From Rhabdornis inornatus (lineage: Eukaryota > Chordata > Aves > Passeriformes > Rhabdornithidae), in contig VWZS01007473.1 of NCBI GenBank assembly GCA_013397075.1, positions 496,001 through 560,000 on the forward strand: 64,000 nt of DNA, read 5' to 3'. How positions within the stretch are numbered: the stretch's first letter is position 1; every line of letters begins with the position of its first letter. The translations under genes and the position numbers were made by a program. The notes beneath the pieces are model-generated. The model was not told the origin of the DNA. It was given only the letters and a program-made list of their open reading frames with translations, and ran no database searches. Of this stretch, positions 15,001 through 28,074 are shown one piece after another.

Positions 15001-17494
15001 CCAACAAAAATGGTATCTAAAACTTACTAATAACAATGTAAAAAAAGTTAATAATATCAATGTGATGCCAGTCATCATCTGCTGCAAAGTTATGTTTGGC
15101 ATTCATTACTAAATCATTTAAGATCTGTACATGCAAGTTGTTCTGACAGACATAATTTGAAAGCATAAACATTGGCAATTGTTTTGTTACCACTGTAGCT
15201 GTTTACAAGTACCATTTGTGCAGTGTAAGTGGGGACATATATTTACATTGTGACTGGGACAATGCTTTACAAGCTTCCCAGAGGTTTGGCATTTGTGATT
15301 AATTTCTTCTCAGTCCTTAAATTATTTATTCATGTAAGGATTTTGACCTGCTAATTTGCACTGCTGACAAATTCTCAGAAAAGTCTCCATAGGTAGTGAA
15401 GCTGCACTAACTACTACTATTTAAGGGAATTTACAGTATTCAGGAAAGATTTTTTTAAAACTTAAAAGCTTGTATATTTGTTTCTGAATGTCTTCAACAA
15501 TTTGAACAAAAAATATTTCTCGGATTAACCATGTGCAGTTGGTACATTATAGAATGATACTCTACAATTACTGTATGATGGAAATAAGAGCTCACAAAGG
15601 GGTAATCTGCAGCAACTAAATAGACCCTGAAAATGAACATTTTAAACAAATTTGCTTTAAAGATTCGTAATACTATCAAGGATAGAGAGTCACGCAAAAT
15701 TAGAAATGAAACACCAATCATCTCAATAAACGTTTGTGAGCAAATGCTAGAACCAGGCTTTTACTAGAGCAGTCTTTCAGCTCATTTTCTTCCTGTAACA
15801 TCTGATCTTCTATGCACCATATGTCCATATGAAATTCTAAAATTTAGAATTAAAACATGTTCTTTCAAGAAACAGTAGGCAAATTAACCTCAAAAGTTGT
15901 GAATAACAATTCTGTATGCAAATGTCATATCAGACAGTAGGGGGCAACTTTCATCCACAAGTGGTACTTTGTTCTCTCTGTAATACCATGACACGAAGTG
16001 GGTACTTTCAGCACTTACCTAAGTTTACTGTGTGGTCTATATCAATTCTGTAAAATGGAAGGTTTAAATTCCCATTTTCTTCTCCAGGCAGTGTGCTGAG
16101 GAAGCATCTGGTGTATATACTAGAAAAATTCTGCAAGATAAAATAGCAAACTAGTCTCAAAGCTGTTGAGAAATGAAAGAGAAGGACAATCATATTCCTC
16201 TAGCTTGCTATCAAAGGATTTCTGAGAGACCAATCTTAAAAAGATTGTTTTTCCACACTTACATTTTGATAAATAATTCTTCCCTGAATGAGCAATTTTT
16301 AAAAGCAATGATTTAACACCCTAAAAAACAGAACATGGATTAATATAGAAGTTGACATAAATAGCAAAATATTTATGAGTGATTTTAGCATGCATAATGA
16401 GATTGCGTTTAACAATGAATTCATATTTAAGAATAGAATGGTGTTCTATGTTGTGTATCAAGTTAGTCTCAACTGAAAAATGAAAGTTTTGCCATACATT
16501 TCCCCTGACAGCAAATGCTAAAATGAGGCATGCTGACAAAGGAAAAAAAAAGTGAGACATAAAATAGTATTTTCCAAATGTGCCTCACTATGTTAGACAA
16601 CCGTATTTTAAAATTAAAATATTATATAATTTATATCGTTTAATATGCAACAAACTGGTTTACCTTTCAAAATTATGTTTAGTTTTTTAAACGATCAGAT
16701 TCATGAAAGTAAAGGAGTAGCACTGAAAATATTTTTATAGCAAACCTTGTCAAGTAAAACAACAACACTTGTAATAAACCCCCAAAACTAGGGCTAGTCT
16801 TGCTGTGAGGTTCTCACAATGAAGTGGTCAGATCTCAGGTGAGCTTTTAGCAAATTTGGGTAGAACCATGACTTCAAGTGAAGGATGTCAAATAACGGGA
16901 ACCAAATCAGACAAACCGTCACGCTCCATTTAAGCTTCAAGCTTGAGAGTAAAACACACTGGATGTCAAACTGCAGTAACAAAGTGAGAAAGTGACTGCA
17001 GACCTTCCTCCTAAAGTGGCCTGAGATCCTTCAGTAATCCAGGCAAGTAACTAAATTCAAGAGCCTTTGTTAGGAAGTCAGAATAATTTACAACAAATGT
17101 CTTTTCTGGCTTTAAACCCAAAGAAAATGAACTATATATTTGCTTTTCTCAGTGATGCAGCTAACAATTATTTCTTTAAACATAACCCCACCTTAAAATA
17201 TAAATCTCCCATTTCACTTAGTGCACTTAAACTATTTTACTTAATAGACAGAGCATAACATAAACAAGGATTACAAGATGTGAATAGCATCCACCCTCCA
17301 GCAGTTCCCAAAATGAACTTACATTTTCACGTTAATACTCAGACAGCATGTGTGTAACTGGTATCAACAGTACTACTTTACAAGAAAAATTAATCCTAAA
17401 AAGCATAGTAGAAAAAAAGCAGACCAGACATTTTACCACAAGAGATTACCTCATGAGCCCATAATTTCTGATGTTTTACAAATTACTGGGTGGA

Positions 17495-17615
17495 GTTTTT
17501 TGGGTTTTGTTTTGTTGTGGGTTTGTTTGTTTTTATTTTTTCTTTGTGCATTTTCTTTTTGTTTTTTTTATTTGTTTTTTTATTTTGGTATTTTGTTGGA
17601 GTTTTTTGTTCTTTT
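17495..17615 (+). repeat. T-rich low-complexity tract
   Basis: A long T-rich stretch broken by single G and A bases. It produces a phenylalanine/leucine-rich open frame that is not a credible protein. Confidence 0.8.
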
Positions 17616-20427
17616 AACTAAGTCTGAGAAGCATCATGCTGTCTTCTTAATGTGTTTTGACGTGACTGAATTCCAGGTGAAATCAAACAGCCGCTTGCCA
17701 GCATCCCCTTTGTCTCCTTCTAATGTTTTTCTGTCTGTGCCCTTTCATGAGCTTTGTGCCAGGACTCACCTTCAGTTCATTTGCCTGCACACTTGTGTCC
17801 AGGGTTTGATTTCACATGGACAGTAGATGATGTGGCTGAGGAGGGCCATCCTGGAGGGACCAAACACACTGTTTGTTGTTGTGTTCTGCACCTTCCCTTT
17901 GTACAAAATAACCCCTGCGTGATAGACTTGCTAGTAAAGTCCTGACAAGTATGCTTCCAAGGCAAAGATCCTGCAGACATTTATGGAAACCTCCTTTTTC
18001 TCTAATGTAAAAGCTTCAAGAAATCAGGCTCAATAGTGAAACAGGCAAATGAGCAAAGACAAAAACCATATTCACACCATCCCCCCACATCCCTCCAGGA
18101 TCCCCCCTGGGCCATCCCTTTGCACCCAAACCCAGGCCTGTTACTGATGCTGAGGAGAAGCTCAGTGGGAAAGCTCACCTTGGATAGGACACCCACTTCT
18201 TTACAATGCTAACTTGTCTCTCCATTTTCCTTTTCATTTCCCCATCTTATTTTTTCTTGTTCCTTGTCTCCCAGCATACCTCCCATGTAAATTCCTCACC
18301 CCCAGACCCACCTTTTCCGTCCCTTTCCCCACTGACATACAGCAACCCCAAGAAGGAGCCCATAATCCTTGCAGGCACTCAAAAAGCACCAAATCCTTTG
18401 CAACTGAAGTTACTCTCAGGTAGACATAGCTCTTAAATCTCTCAGGTCCCACCTCTGCTCTCTCCTCCACCAGGTGTTCCTGCAGCAGCCAGGCTGCACC
18501 TGGTGGTCTGTGGTTACAGGGATTTTCCTCAACATGCCTCAGCAGAAGTGGGAAACATGATGAAAAGATTTCCAGTCCTCTCTGATTCCTCCCAGATGAT
18601 GGGCACTGATGTGTAGGAATCAGCTTAAATACAGCAGAGTAGTCACAAGTAGTTATGCTTCTTCCTTCATTAATTGTAAAACCTCATTTCTCACATGGCA
18701 AGCAAAAAGATGGAGGGAAGTTTCCAGTAAATGCCTAAATAATTTCAACTCTTATTTGAATAAAAGCCTTTCTCTCAGCAACATCACAGATGCTTTTATT
18801 TGGGACCTTTACAAGGATTGTTTCTGTTAGGAGGAAACTATTCTGTTGGATTGTCAAGCCAATCTGTTGCCCTCTTAACTATAAACTAATTCTTAGAGCT
18901 TAATCTCTTTTCCCTACATATTTCTGTGCTCAGTTTTTTGTTTGTTTTTTTTTCCTGTTACCACTGCAACTTGCCAAAGTTCATCAAAATTTACAATGAA
19001 CCAAGTGCAAGAATTAAGGTTATGGACCTGATAGAATTTGGACTTCCCACTTAACTGTCGTGCAAGTGAAACACAAAAAGTATTTTGATTTGTAGCATCT
19101 AGGAAGTTCTTGACTTTCCCCAGAGCCCTTCTGTCGATTTTAAAACAAAACTCACCGTTAGTAGAAAACCTACCTCTCCTGCTACAGGGAGACTATCCTT
19201 CAGAGAAGGACGAAAATGGAGAAACAGCCTGTCTCACACTTGGACGCTTCCTAACAGCCAAATTCTGTGCTCTTCCTAAACAGGCCAGCTCAAAGAGAGA
19301 AGATACAGAGGAGAGATTCACCAAAGCTCCAGCATCCAGTGCTCCCCACAACACATGCTGCTGTAGGATCCATCAACAGCTGCACAGGGCCTCTGTTACA
19401 GGCCCCTATCATGTCTGTCTGATGCTGTGGGTGGAAACAGAATCCCACATAACTTTCACAAATGTCTGCAAAAAGCTCTGTTACTACAGACTTTGAGTAA
19501 ATCACTAAATTCCATTCTAAAATAAATGACAAGTTACACTGACTTGTTTGCCTTAACTACACATAGCCCTGCCAATATATATTGTTGCTGAGGTTATATC
19601 TACGGCATGCTGATACACAACTGGTTCTGTTTTATAAATAGATCCATTTTTGTGCATTTCATCTAAGACGTAAATTATACCACTAACAAGACCAATTGGG
19701 AAGTTTCCAAATGGGTCTGATTTTGCTATACTAAAATAACTGCCTATTACAGAGGAAAGGTTAAGGAATATTTTCAAAATGTAGAAAGATTTTCTGTAAA
19801 GATATTTTAATGTTTTCTTAAGTTTTCTGTGTTCTCTTCATCGTTCATGTACTTCGTGTTTGGAATCAGATGCTGATTGGTGTCTCCTTTCATTTCTCTG
19901 GGAAAATTGCCCTGTATATGGTAGAACATCTTCTGTTTTTCATTATCATTGAAATCAAAGACTATCAGCTACTGTAGCTATTTATACTTATGAGTAGGTA
20001 ATCAAAATAAGCACTGGTTAACAGTTTTTCAAGAAAAAGAAACTTCACTTTATTGGGTTTTTTCGTTGTTGTAGTAATAGGTCAAAAAAATGACCTTTTT
20101 TCCCAATGGTTTTTCAACAACACTTTAGTTCTTGCTGCTTGAATATGTAGGAAATAATTTTGCATCCAAAATGAATGACATTTTGTCTAACTTGGAAATA
20201 AATTATTTTCCAAATCCACAAATAAATCACTTCTAGATCATGCTCAAGACCTGTCTTGCACAGTGGCAGATACTGGACTACTGAAGTGAGACGTATTTAG
20301 ACACCAGTAATGGTCAGCTGTTGATGTTAGACCCCATTGCTCAGGGCTGTATCTGTCTGGCCTGGAAACCAGCTCATGAAAGGGCACACAGACAGAAACT
20401 GTTCCCTGAGCCCAGACTGGATACCCC

Positions 20428-20505
20428 TAACCCTGCAGGAGGCTGGACTAGAGACCACCTGAGGTCCCCTAACCAGAATAATCCTATCCTGACATAGTAT
20501 TGTGA
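20428..20505 (+). mobile_element. CR1 LINE 3'-end fragment
   Basis: The sequence CCTGCAGGAGGCTGGACTAG, followed by a degraded form of the 'gaccacctgaggtcccct' block, is the familiar 3' end of avian CR1 elements. It is 5'-truncated and diverged, as most CR1 copies are. The exact left border is uncertain. Confidence 0.7.
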
Positions 20506-20703
20506 CAGAACTACTACTATTGAGATTCATTAGCATTTCTGTTCAGAGGTTTGTAATTGCTTGTTTCCACAGACAAAATATCCTCAGCTGGTACCTTATC
20601 ATTTACAAGCAGCTCTTGTTGGAGATGAAATCTTGCTAGGACTGATTTAGACTTTGATGCTACCAGATGCTGAGAGCTTGAAGTATGATTCAGCAAGGAC
20701 CTT

Positions 20704-20749
20704 AAAAACAAACAAACAAAACAAACAAAAAAAAAACCAACAAAGAAAA
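20704..20749 (+). repeat. (AAAC)n-like A-rich tract
   Basis: Repeated AAAC units pass into a pure A run. Confidence 0.8.
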
Positions 20750-23700
20750 CCTTTTAAAATGCTTCTAAAACCCACAGATGCATGATTCAAGTTCCTCAGA
20801 AGTTGCCTTGTCCCATTTTAAAAGATGGAAAAATAATTAAAATTTGTCATAAATACCAAAAAGAAACAAAAAACAAACAGCAGTACACATGGGGCTTACT
20901 GTGCCAAAAAGCAAATTTTTATCATGTATATACTAAGGTACTAACCTGAACTTATATTCTGCAAATAATTTCATACATTTCTTCCAATTCAGTATCAGTT
21001 GCAGGACTGGGATCTAGTCCAATTGCTAAGAGCTATAACATAAACAGTAATGTAGGTGAAGTAATATAAAATATTTATTATCTTTTGGAATATCTCAAAA
21101 AATTGATGGATAAGTCACATGCAAAAAGAGCTGTCCATAATTAAAACATGTAACACTTCTCTGGCTCTGAAATATGAAATACGGTTTGTAGCACAATTTT
21201 AAACCTGTATTTTAATTTATTTCTCAGTTCCAACACAAAACAACAAAATTAAATTTAGCAGCTAATATTTAGTCTTGGTATGTTTGGAGACTTCTTGAAC
21301 TATGGCAATGTCTCACTACGCCTTAAAATAATAAAAAGCATTTTAAAGCAATATTACTATTAACTTTAATATTGATCTACGAAACAAGTCATACATTTTG
21401 TCATGTTATATCTACTCTTATATAATGAGATAAGCTTTGACTTACTCTACAGCAAGATTGAATTCACAGAGCTATTCATTATGTATTTACTCCTATAACT
21501 TCTGTTCCTAGGTTAAGGTTATAAAAGGTTAAAAGCAACATTTAAAACAGATAAAGTTTATTTGAGCTAAAAAATTTTCCACCTTGATCAACATTCCTGG
21601 GAACCTGGAGAACAGCAGTTATATCACACCAGAAGATATAATAAAGCTATAAACTGTAATAATAAATGGAAAAAGATATAATAACACAACTGATCATTTG
21701 GCACTGTCATTTCATCTTATGCAGAACCACTGTGATGACCAAGTTATGCCATAGTAAAAATTCATCTATTCCACAAAAATGAATGTTAATTGAGTGACAT
21801 TTTAAAGCATGGTAGTACCTAGCTTTAATATGGCTCCTTTGTACCTCAGCCTAGAGATTACATAGAGGCAAGTTTTCTTCAAGCTATTCATTGCTAAAAT
21901 CTAGACAAAATAGTACCAGGTTACACTTTTCACTTTCCCTGCACAATGTAGCATTTAGAATTAAGATTTAAGAGCATTTTGGAAATACAGACTACTTAAT
22001 GCAAGAACAAAACTTTATGGTATGATTGCATGTTTATGTTGCATAAGATAATCCAATCCATCTGCTGGGAAAATCCTTGCAGAATATTATATCTGTTTTA
22101 GCAATAAACATGAATAGAAATCAGGATTATTTTTTTTTAAATTCGAAACTGAGTAACAGTGAGCCTTACGAAGAAATATGTCTAGGAACCTGAGGCAAAT
22201 TATACATGTTAATGTTGGAGTCACTGAGAACAGTTAACACAATGTAACCAAATGTCAACTGGAATATTTTGCAGTAACTTACTGAAGAGATCTGTGTTTA
22301 ATGAATATATGAACGCTTGGTTTCTAAGTTTCCAGCTTCAGATGGCGAAGATTAAGTGTTAAGGGTGTTACTGTAAATGTTTAAGTGAGATGAACATCAC
22401 TGATTTTCTAATTTTACCACATGGTTTATTTCAGAAGAAAACAAGCATCAGTTAACATAGTTCTCCTGCAAGTCACTGAAGAGTCACACACAAAAACGCA
22501 ATACAATTCGCTTCTTTGTTTATGTGCAGGATATTTAGTTTGGTTTGCAAAGTATTAGAAGAATAATAAGAACCTCCTGACAGAATACCACAACTAAATT
22601 TCTAAAAAGCCACTCAGTTAATCTCAGTGTTGAATCTGGCTGTTTCAAATTATTGTAATGTATAATAACAGTCTTATTGACAATATAGATGCACAGAGCC
22701 AAAAAAAGCTAGAAATAGTGGCCAAAATGATGAACTAAGTGCCAGCCCAAATGACAACAAACATATGGCCATTAACTGAAGAATGGAGGGGTTTAGGAAT
22801 GCAGCTGTCTGTGGTCTCCTAAAGCTCCAGAGGAATGAAATGCTGTGAGGATTGGCTAAGTCTGGATGAGAAGTACTACTGAAGATGGTAGGTCCTAAAA
22901 TGGAGTCAACCAGCAGACCATGTTGGAATTCAGAAATTTCTGTGGTCAGAATATATTCATTCCATTGGCCTCATAATGTACATCAACAAATTAATATTGT
23001 ATGGATGTCATTTCAAAGCCTACTGAAGACGAAGAGCCATTACTGAAGCCATTAGAGCACAGATGGTTCAAACTATATGCAGATATTCATACTTGCATTT
23101 CTGCATTATAGCAGGGTTTTTTTCTGTTGAACTGTAATGAATTGTCTCATAATCTATTCCATCTTCTTGCCATTAGCAGGCTTTGAATGTTCACAAATAG
23201 GAGCAAAGAACTCATTTTCCAGAGCTTTAATCACACAAAGAGGGAATGCCTAATTCTCTAAATGAAATGGTCTGTGATCACTGAAGCAGAGATTTAATAT
23301 ATCACGGCAAATTAGGTAGATTTTAATAAATTACTTATCTCTCTGAATACTTTACATATGCTTATGAAGAAACATAGCCTGTTTGCAAACAGTGGAAATC
23401 CACAGTCTATAAAATCCTTTGAAGAAAATGACAAATAAAAAAAAGTAAATTAAAAAATGAAATGTATTATATCCTCGTTCTCAAGAGACAATCCTCTTGC
23501 AGCATTGATTCACAGCTCCATTAAAAATATCAATTAAATCCTTCACTGAGATTGGTTAAAAGCTGTAAAATTAACTTTCCACACTAGGCAGTAGTTATTC
23601 AGATACAACAATTTATTGTATATGTTTGATGTAAGTTCTAAAAGTGACAAAACCCAAATGAAAACAGTTGCCCATCCCTAAAGCCCAAAGTAGGTGAAGC

Positions 23701-24495
23701 AAAATCTGATACTCTATGGCTTCTTTTTGTGCTTTGACAGATGTTGGCTGCAAGTAAATCATCTACTGTACAGAAAATGACTGTGCCTACCCTCCCCCTA
23801 CTTCAAATTATGGTAACCATAAACAGCTGATTATAATGTTAGTAGAAGGGTAAAAGTTATTTTAAAAAAGGTTGCAGTAATTTAATAAGTCCTGCAACTA
23901 GCCTAATTTTTTATATTTAATTGATAGGAACTGCATGCATCAAAGAAAACACATACTGAGATTTAATGTGCATAAAATGGATATTAGCATTTTAAAGAGG
24001 CAGATTAACACATTAATCCAAGTAATTTTCATATATTGCTTTTAATAAAATCTTCACAGTATAAAATTCTTAATGAGGCTAATCACAGGCATTCCATTTA
24101 GTGGGGTGATTAGGGATAACATAAAAGTATTTTTAATCAGTTTTCTAAGGCTTATGGTTTTTTTATTAAAAATTAAAATTTTGACTTGCATTTTTATTAC
24201 TGTTTTATGTAGGAAAAAAAAATCTTAAAAATTCACATAAAGCACATCGTTCAATCATGTAGGTATTAATTATTTACAAGACGTTGTCCATTGTGGAGAT
24301 ATTCTTAGCCTAGGGGGGAAATATAAAAACAAACAGACTGAAAAGTATACAAAACTTTACAGCTACAAATCAAGCGTCCTTTTCATATAAATTATACATT
24401 AAATATACTGTAGGAATTACAAAGATCTCATCTTTGATGCACTATCAAGCATGTATTTACACTGGGAGAAGGATCTTCTGTAGGCAAACTTCCTT

Positions 24496-24608
24496 TCATG
24501 CCTCGTAGTCATCTTTGCATTCCCCTCTCGGCTGAGGGCACACACAGAGGGCTTCCACTGTTCCTTTGAGCTTTCCAATTACTGCACTATCATCTTGTGA
24601 ATCAAACA
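24496..24608 (-). pseudogene. RPGRIP1L: RPGRIP1L-like terminal coding exon with native stop
   Basis: The acceptor TTTCTAG is followed by a 113-bp coding part that ends in TGA at 24498-24496. It encodes 36 residues, the same number as the human end. IGKLKGTVEAL matches IGKLRVTVEAL, and the final DDYEA matches DDLEA. The ten residues between (CVCPQPRGEC) differ from the human HALQSVYKQY but keep the length. AATAAA-type hexamers on this strand near 24167 and 24098 could be polyadenylation signals, though this is only a guess in such AT-rich DNA. Confidence 0.85.
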
Positions 24609-24718
24609 CTAGAAAGGAAACATTATAAAACAGCATTAGCAATTTCATTTAAGGTTTCACTTCTGTTCTGATAATCTTCCTTAGCATTTGGACAGATAAA
24701 AGGCTCCTAGTGGACGTT

Positions 24719-24763
24719 AAAAAAAAAAAAAGGAAAAAAAAGAAAAAAAAGAAAAAAAAGGGA
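24719..24763 (+). repeat. A-rich tract with 9-bp GAAAAAAAA units
   Basis: An A run followed by repeated G plus eight A units. It lies in the last intron of the RPGRIP1L-like pseudogene, about 110 bp upstream (on the minus strand) of its terminal exon, where it reads as a T/C-rich tract. Confidence 0.85.
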
Positions 24764-27700
24764 GAAGTAAACAAATAATAAAGAAATTTTACTTTTCAGG
24801 TACTCAGCCTACTGGAAACCAAGCACTCTAAGAACTAGAATGGACATCAATGAAAGCATCAAGGCTGGAATTAACTCTGAAATAAAGAAAACTATTTGTA
24901 TAATAATTGCCTATATAAATTAATAATTTTTCACAATGTGTAAATAAAGATGTTCCAAGCTCTATTGAAAACATATATGCATTGTCAGAAATAATTTTAA
25001 GTAAAAGATATGCCAATTAATGCATTTTCTATACTGTGTATATGATGGGTCCAAGTCAGCCTGGACAATTATTAGTATTCAAATAGCAAGTTGTTCTTTC
25101 CAGTTTGTGCAATGCAAAATTATTTAAATTCCAAGCGTCTGTGTGTTGTAAAATAGTGAAGTATGAGCAAAGATGATAATTCCCCTAAACTAACTACCTT
25201 CATCTTTGTGTATGCGGGTTTTGAAGTAGTATTTAAAATTTCTATGTTACAGAAATTAGCTGACATGATTTAAAATTGCACTCTTTTACAGTATCTAAGT
25301 AAGCCCAGAGGGCCAGAATCTCTGCTGCTGTGATTAAAACATGCTGCTAAAGCTGCTAAGTCAAAAATGAGGCTCTTTCCCAGTCCTGCACAAAAAGCAA
25401 TGAGGCTGCCTAACATGACTCTAGAAGGAATTTGAATAAAAACAAATAATCTTGACAGCATATCTTTTCAAAGCAAATTACACAGCTGAAAAATAGCAAG
25501 GTTATGTATTTACTATATTAATTAGAATAAGTACTCTGAGACATGCAATGATGCTTCATGTTGCAACTGCTTGGCTGCTGGGACAGCTAAGAAGAGATTT
25601 AGAGAAGGGAAAACACACGATAAACCTTCCATCACTCACCCTGTTCAAAGACCTATTATAGGACAGATTGGATGCTATTCTTAGAGATACAAAGTATTTT
25701 GTATATTCTTGAACAAATCACTCAGTGAACTGTCAACTTCAGAGCAGACTTCAGAGGACAGTATTGTTTTTATTGTAAGAACAACAGGATAACTATAATT
25801 CATGATATCAGAATGTTAACCCTATCTTATCAGTTTTCATATTGTCTTATTATCTCTGAGACTTATTGTTAGATGTCTTTACTATACAGTCTCTTTTTCA
25901 TCCATCCTGTTGCTTAGTCATGCACTTAGGTGCTTCAAATTTCATGGAGGCCATTTCCACACAACCAGCAATGAAAGGAACAAGATAGCAAAAAGATCCA
26001 TGCCTGAAGTCCTCAAATAGAGTGAATGAAGCTCATGTTATCTGAGAATGGCTGCATCTTCATGTGGTAGTGTCCTATGAGAATGTGTACATATTACTCA
26101 GGAATTCTATTTATCATGCCATTACATTTAATTGAAGTCGACGTCCAGATCTCGAGAACAGATCCTTCTCCAATAAATTTGTCCAAGAAAATACAGTAAC
26201 ACGTTCTTTTGCCATGATCTGACATATATTAATGCAACATTCATTTAAATTCTCTGAAATTTCTAAATTTTCAGAAAATATGCAGTGTTATATGTTATGG
26301 ATGCAACAGAAAACCATAACTGTATAGCATCTGCAGGAAAGAGCAGAAGTGTGGAAAAGAAAAAGAATAAAGGTAATTTTAGCTATTACTATCACTTTAA
26401 TAGATATAATGCACATAAAGTAAAAATTAGATCAAATGTCTTATGATTAGGGAAAGAAATGCTCCTCAATATTGAAGACAGAACAATAAGTAGTAACAAA
26501 AACCAGTCCTTCCTGTCATAATAATTCTCTCAGATGATGATCAGGATTTCTAAGAGTTTTATGAAAGGTGACTTTCAAGGGTAAGAAATTATATTTGTAT
26601 CACTTATCAAATCTTATCGAATAGGAATTATGGCAATGGGAATTATGGCCTTAAAATACAGAACAAAAACAATCTTCCAGTGAGAGACTACAAAATACCT
26701 TTTTGGAGGAGATGTGCTTTTGTACAACTTGGAGAAAAATTACGGGTGCAGAAAAGCTTAAGTGTTCAGCCACCTTAAGAAGTGTATCAAATCTGTGTAT
26801 TATTTTTCCAGGGTATGGAGATTTGATTCTTTGCATTTTTCTTATTGTGTTCCTCGAACTTCAGGTATTCATACTCTTCTTCGAGTATTTTAGCTACTGT
26901 ATGGATGCAAATCATGCATGATAATGGAAATGGTAAGAAAGCCTGTATCTTTCCCTCAATACTCAGCTCCCCATAGCTCAAGGTATGGTAATTTCCCCCA
27001 ACAGTAGAGGTACCAAAGTCTGGTACTGGCCTGGCATTCCAGCAGGGCTAACTGGAATTCCTGCGTTGTAAAGGGTACCTGGTGTGCACTTGTCCTGGCT
27101 TGGAGCCAGTTCATGCACCCACAGAGGGACTGCTTTATCACAAAGACACTCTCAGCTTCTTCCCTGAGCTTCACCACAATAGGAAAGAGGATTGAAATGA
27201 AGGGGGACGAGAAAAATGCATCATTGGTAACCACAACCCTGCTACCACAGGCAACAGGAAACTCTAAGCAAGGAGAATATTTTCCTTCACTGTCTGTGAG
27301 AGGACTGAATAACCTTCTCAAGTCTTCTTATGAGCACTATAAAAACACTCTCCAATGGCCCAGGGAAGAGAAGATTCCACAGCTCCTACTCAACTCACTT
27401 TGCTTTGGGGAGTCACAGTGCAGGGCTGGTCACAGGCTTTTTCAGAAGGCTGCTCATGCTGAACTGAGCCCCAATCAACCCCCCCAGCATTTCATACTGT
27501 CTTGGATACAGTTTCATACGGAGGACACAAAAGCTGGAGCTACTCTAGGGGTTATACTGTAATTTTAAATAAGATACAGACATCAGCAATACAGAATTAC
27601 TGACATAAATTTTAATAAAAATATATAGTCCTATTACAATGAAGTATGTTGGTATGTTGTACAAAATAGAAATTTACAGGAAGCAGACATGTCCTTAAAG

Positions 27701-27964
27701 TTCTTAGGTTTTATACACTAATTACTATGAGCTGGGGATGCTGTTTGGTTTTGGTTTTTTTAAACATATTTTAAGGAATGACAGTAATAGTTTCTGCAGA
27801 CTTTTGCAAACAAATGTGGAAGCCTTTAGTTAATACTAAAGAATTTCTTCTTGACACAATGTCAAACAATTACTTTCACAGTAAATCTTGCAGAGAAAAG
27901 CAGAAATTTAACAGATCATTTTTAAGCTACAGAAGTTTACAAGAAAGTGGTCTCTAAAACTCAC

Positions 27965-28074
27965 CATCAATGTCTTGTTCAATGGTATTTCTTGGCTTCT
28001 TTTTCGAACAGATTCAGCAAAATCAGTATCTTCACACTCAAGTTCCTGCTCATCTTCTGGGGTATCACTGAGCA
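27965..28074 (-). pseudogene. RPGRIP1L: RPGRIP1L-like penultimate exon, frameshifted
   Basis: The exon starts after TTTGCAG with VLSDTPEDEQELECED when joined as in the parent gene, matching VVSDPPEDEQDLECED of RPGRIP1L. It ends in another frame with IEQDID and a GTGAGT donor, matching IEQNID. Between these blocks the human protein has about seventeen residues that are poorly matched here. The exon is 110 bp against 120 expected from the human protein with the same borders, a change that breaks the frame. The phase at the donor fits the terminal exon exactly. Confidence 0.85.

Larger units (their letters stand above)
1..24495. other. Intergenic DNA downstream of the pseudogene
   Basis: I see no supported gene on either strand. 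The region is AT-rich and holds scattered poly-A and poly-T runs, the low-complexity tracts listed separately, and one CR1 fragment. Slightly more GC-rich patches near 4.6-4.9 kb and 18.0-18.5 kb contain nothing I recognise. In mammals AKTIP lies downstream of RPGRIP1L; I did not recognise it here. Confidence 0.6.

Noticed and set aside
17350..17826. 158-codon plus-strand open frame
   Set aside because: Its middle is translated from the T-rich tract, giving runs of phenylalanine and leucine. Low complexity, not a gene.
19110..19496. 128-codon plus-strand open frame
   Set aside because: No recognisable family, and no exon borders that would fit a vertebrate gene.
24719..24763. A-rich tract considered as a retrocopy poly-A tail
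   Set aside because: It is on the opposite strand to the pseudogene and in an intron. The pseudogene keeps its introns, so it is not a retrocopy.
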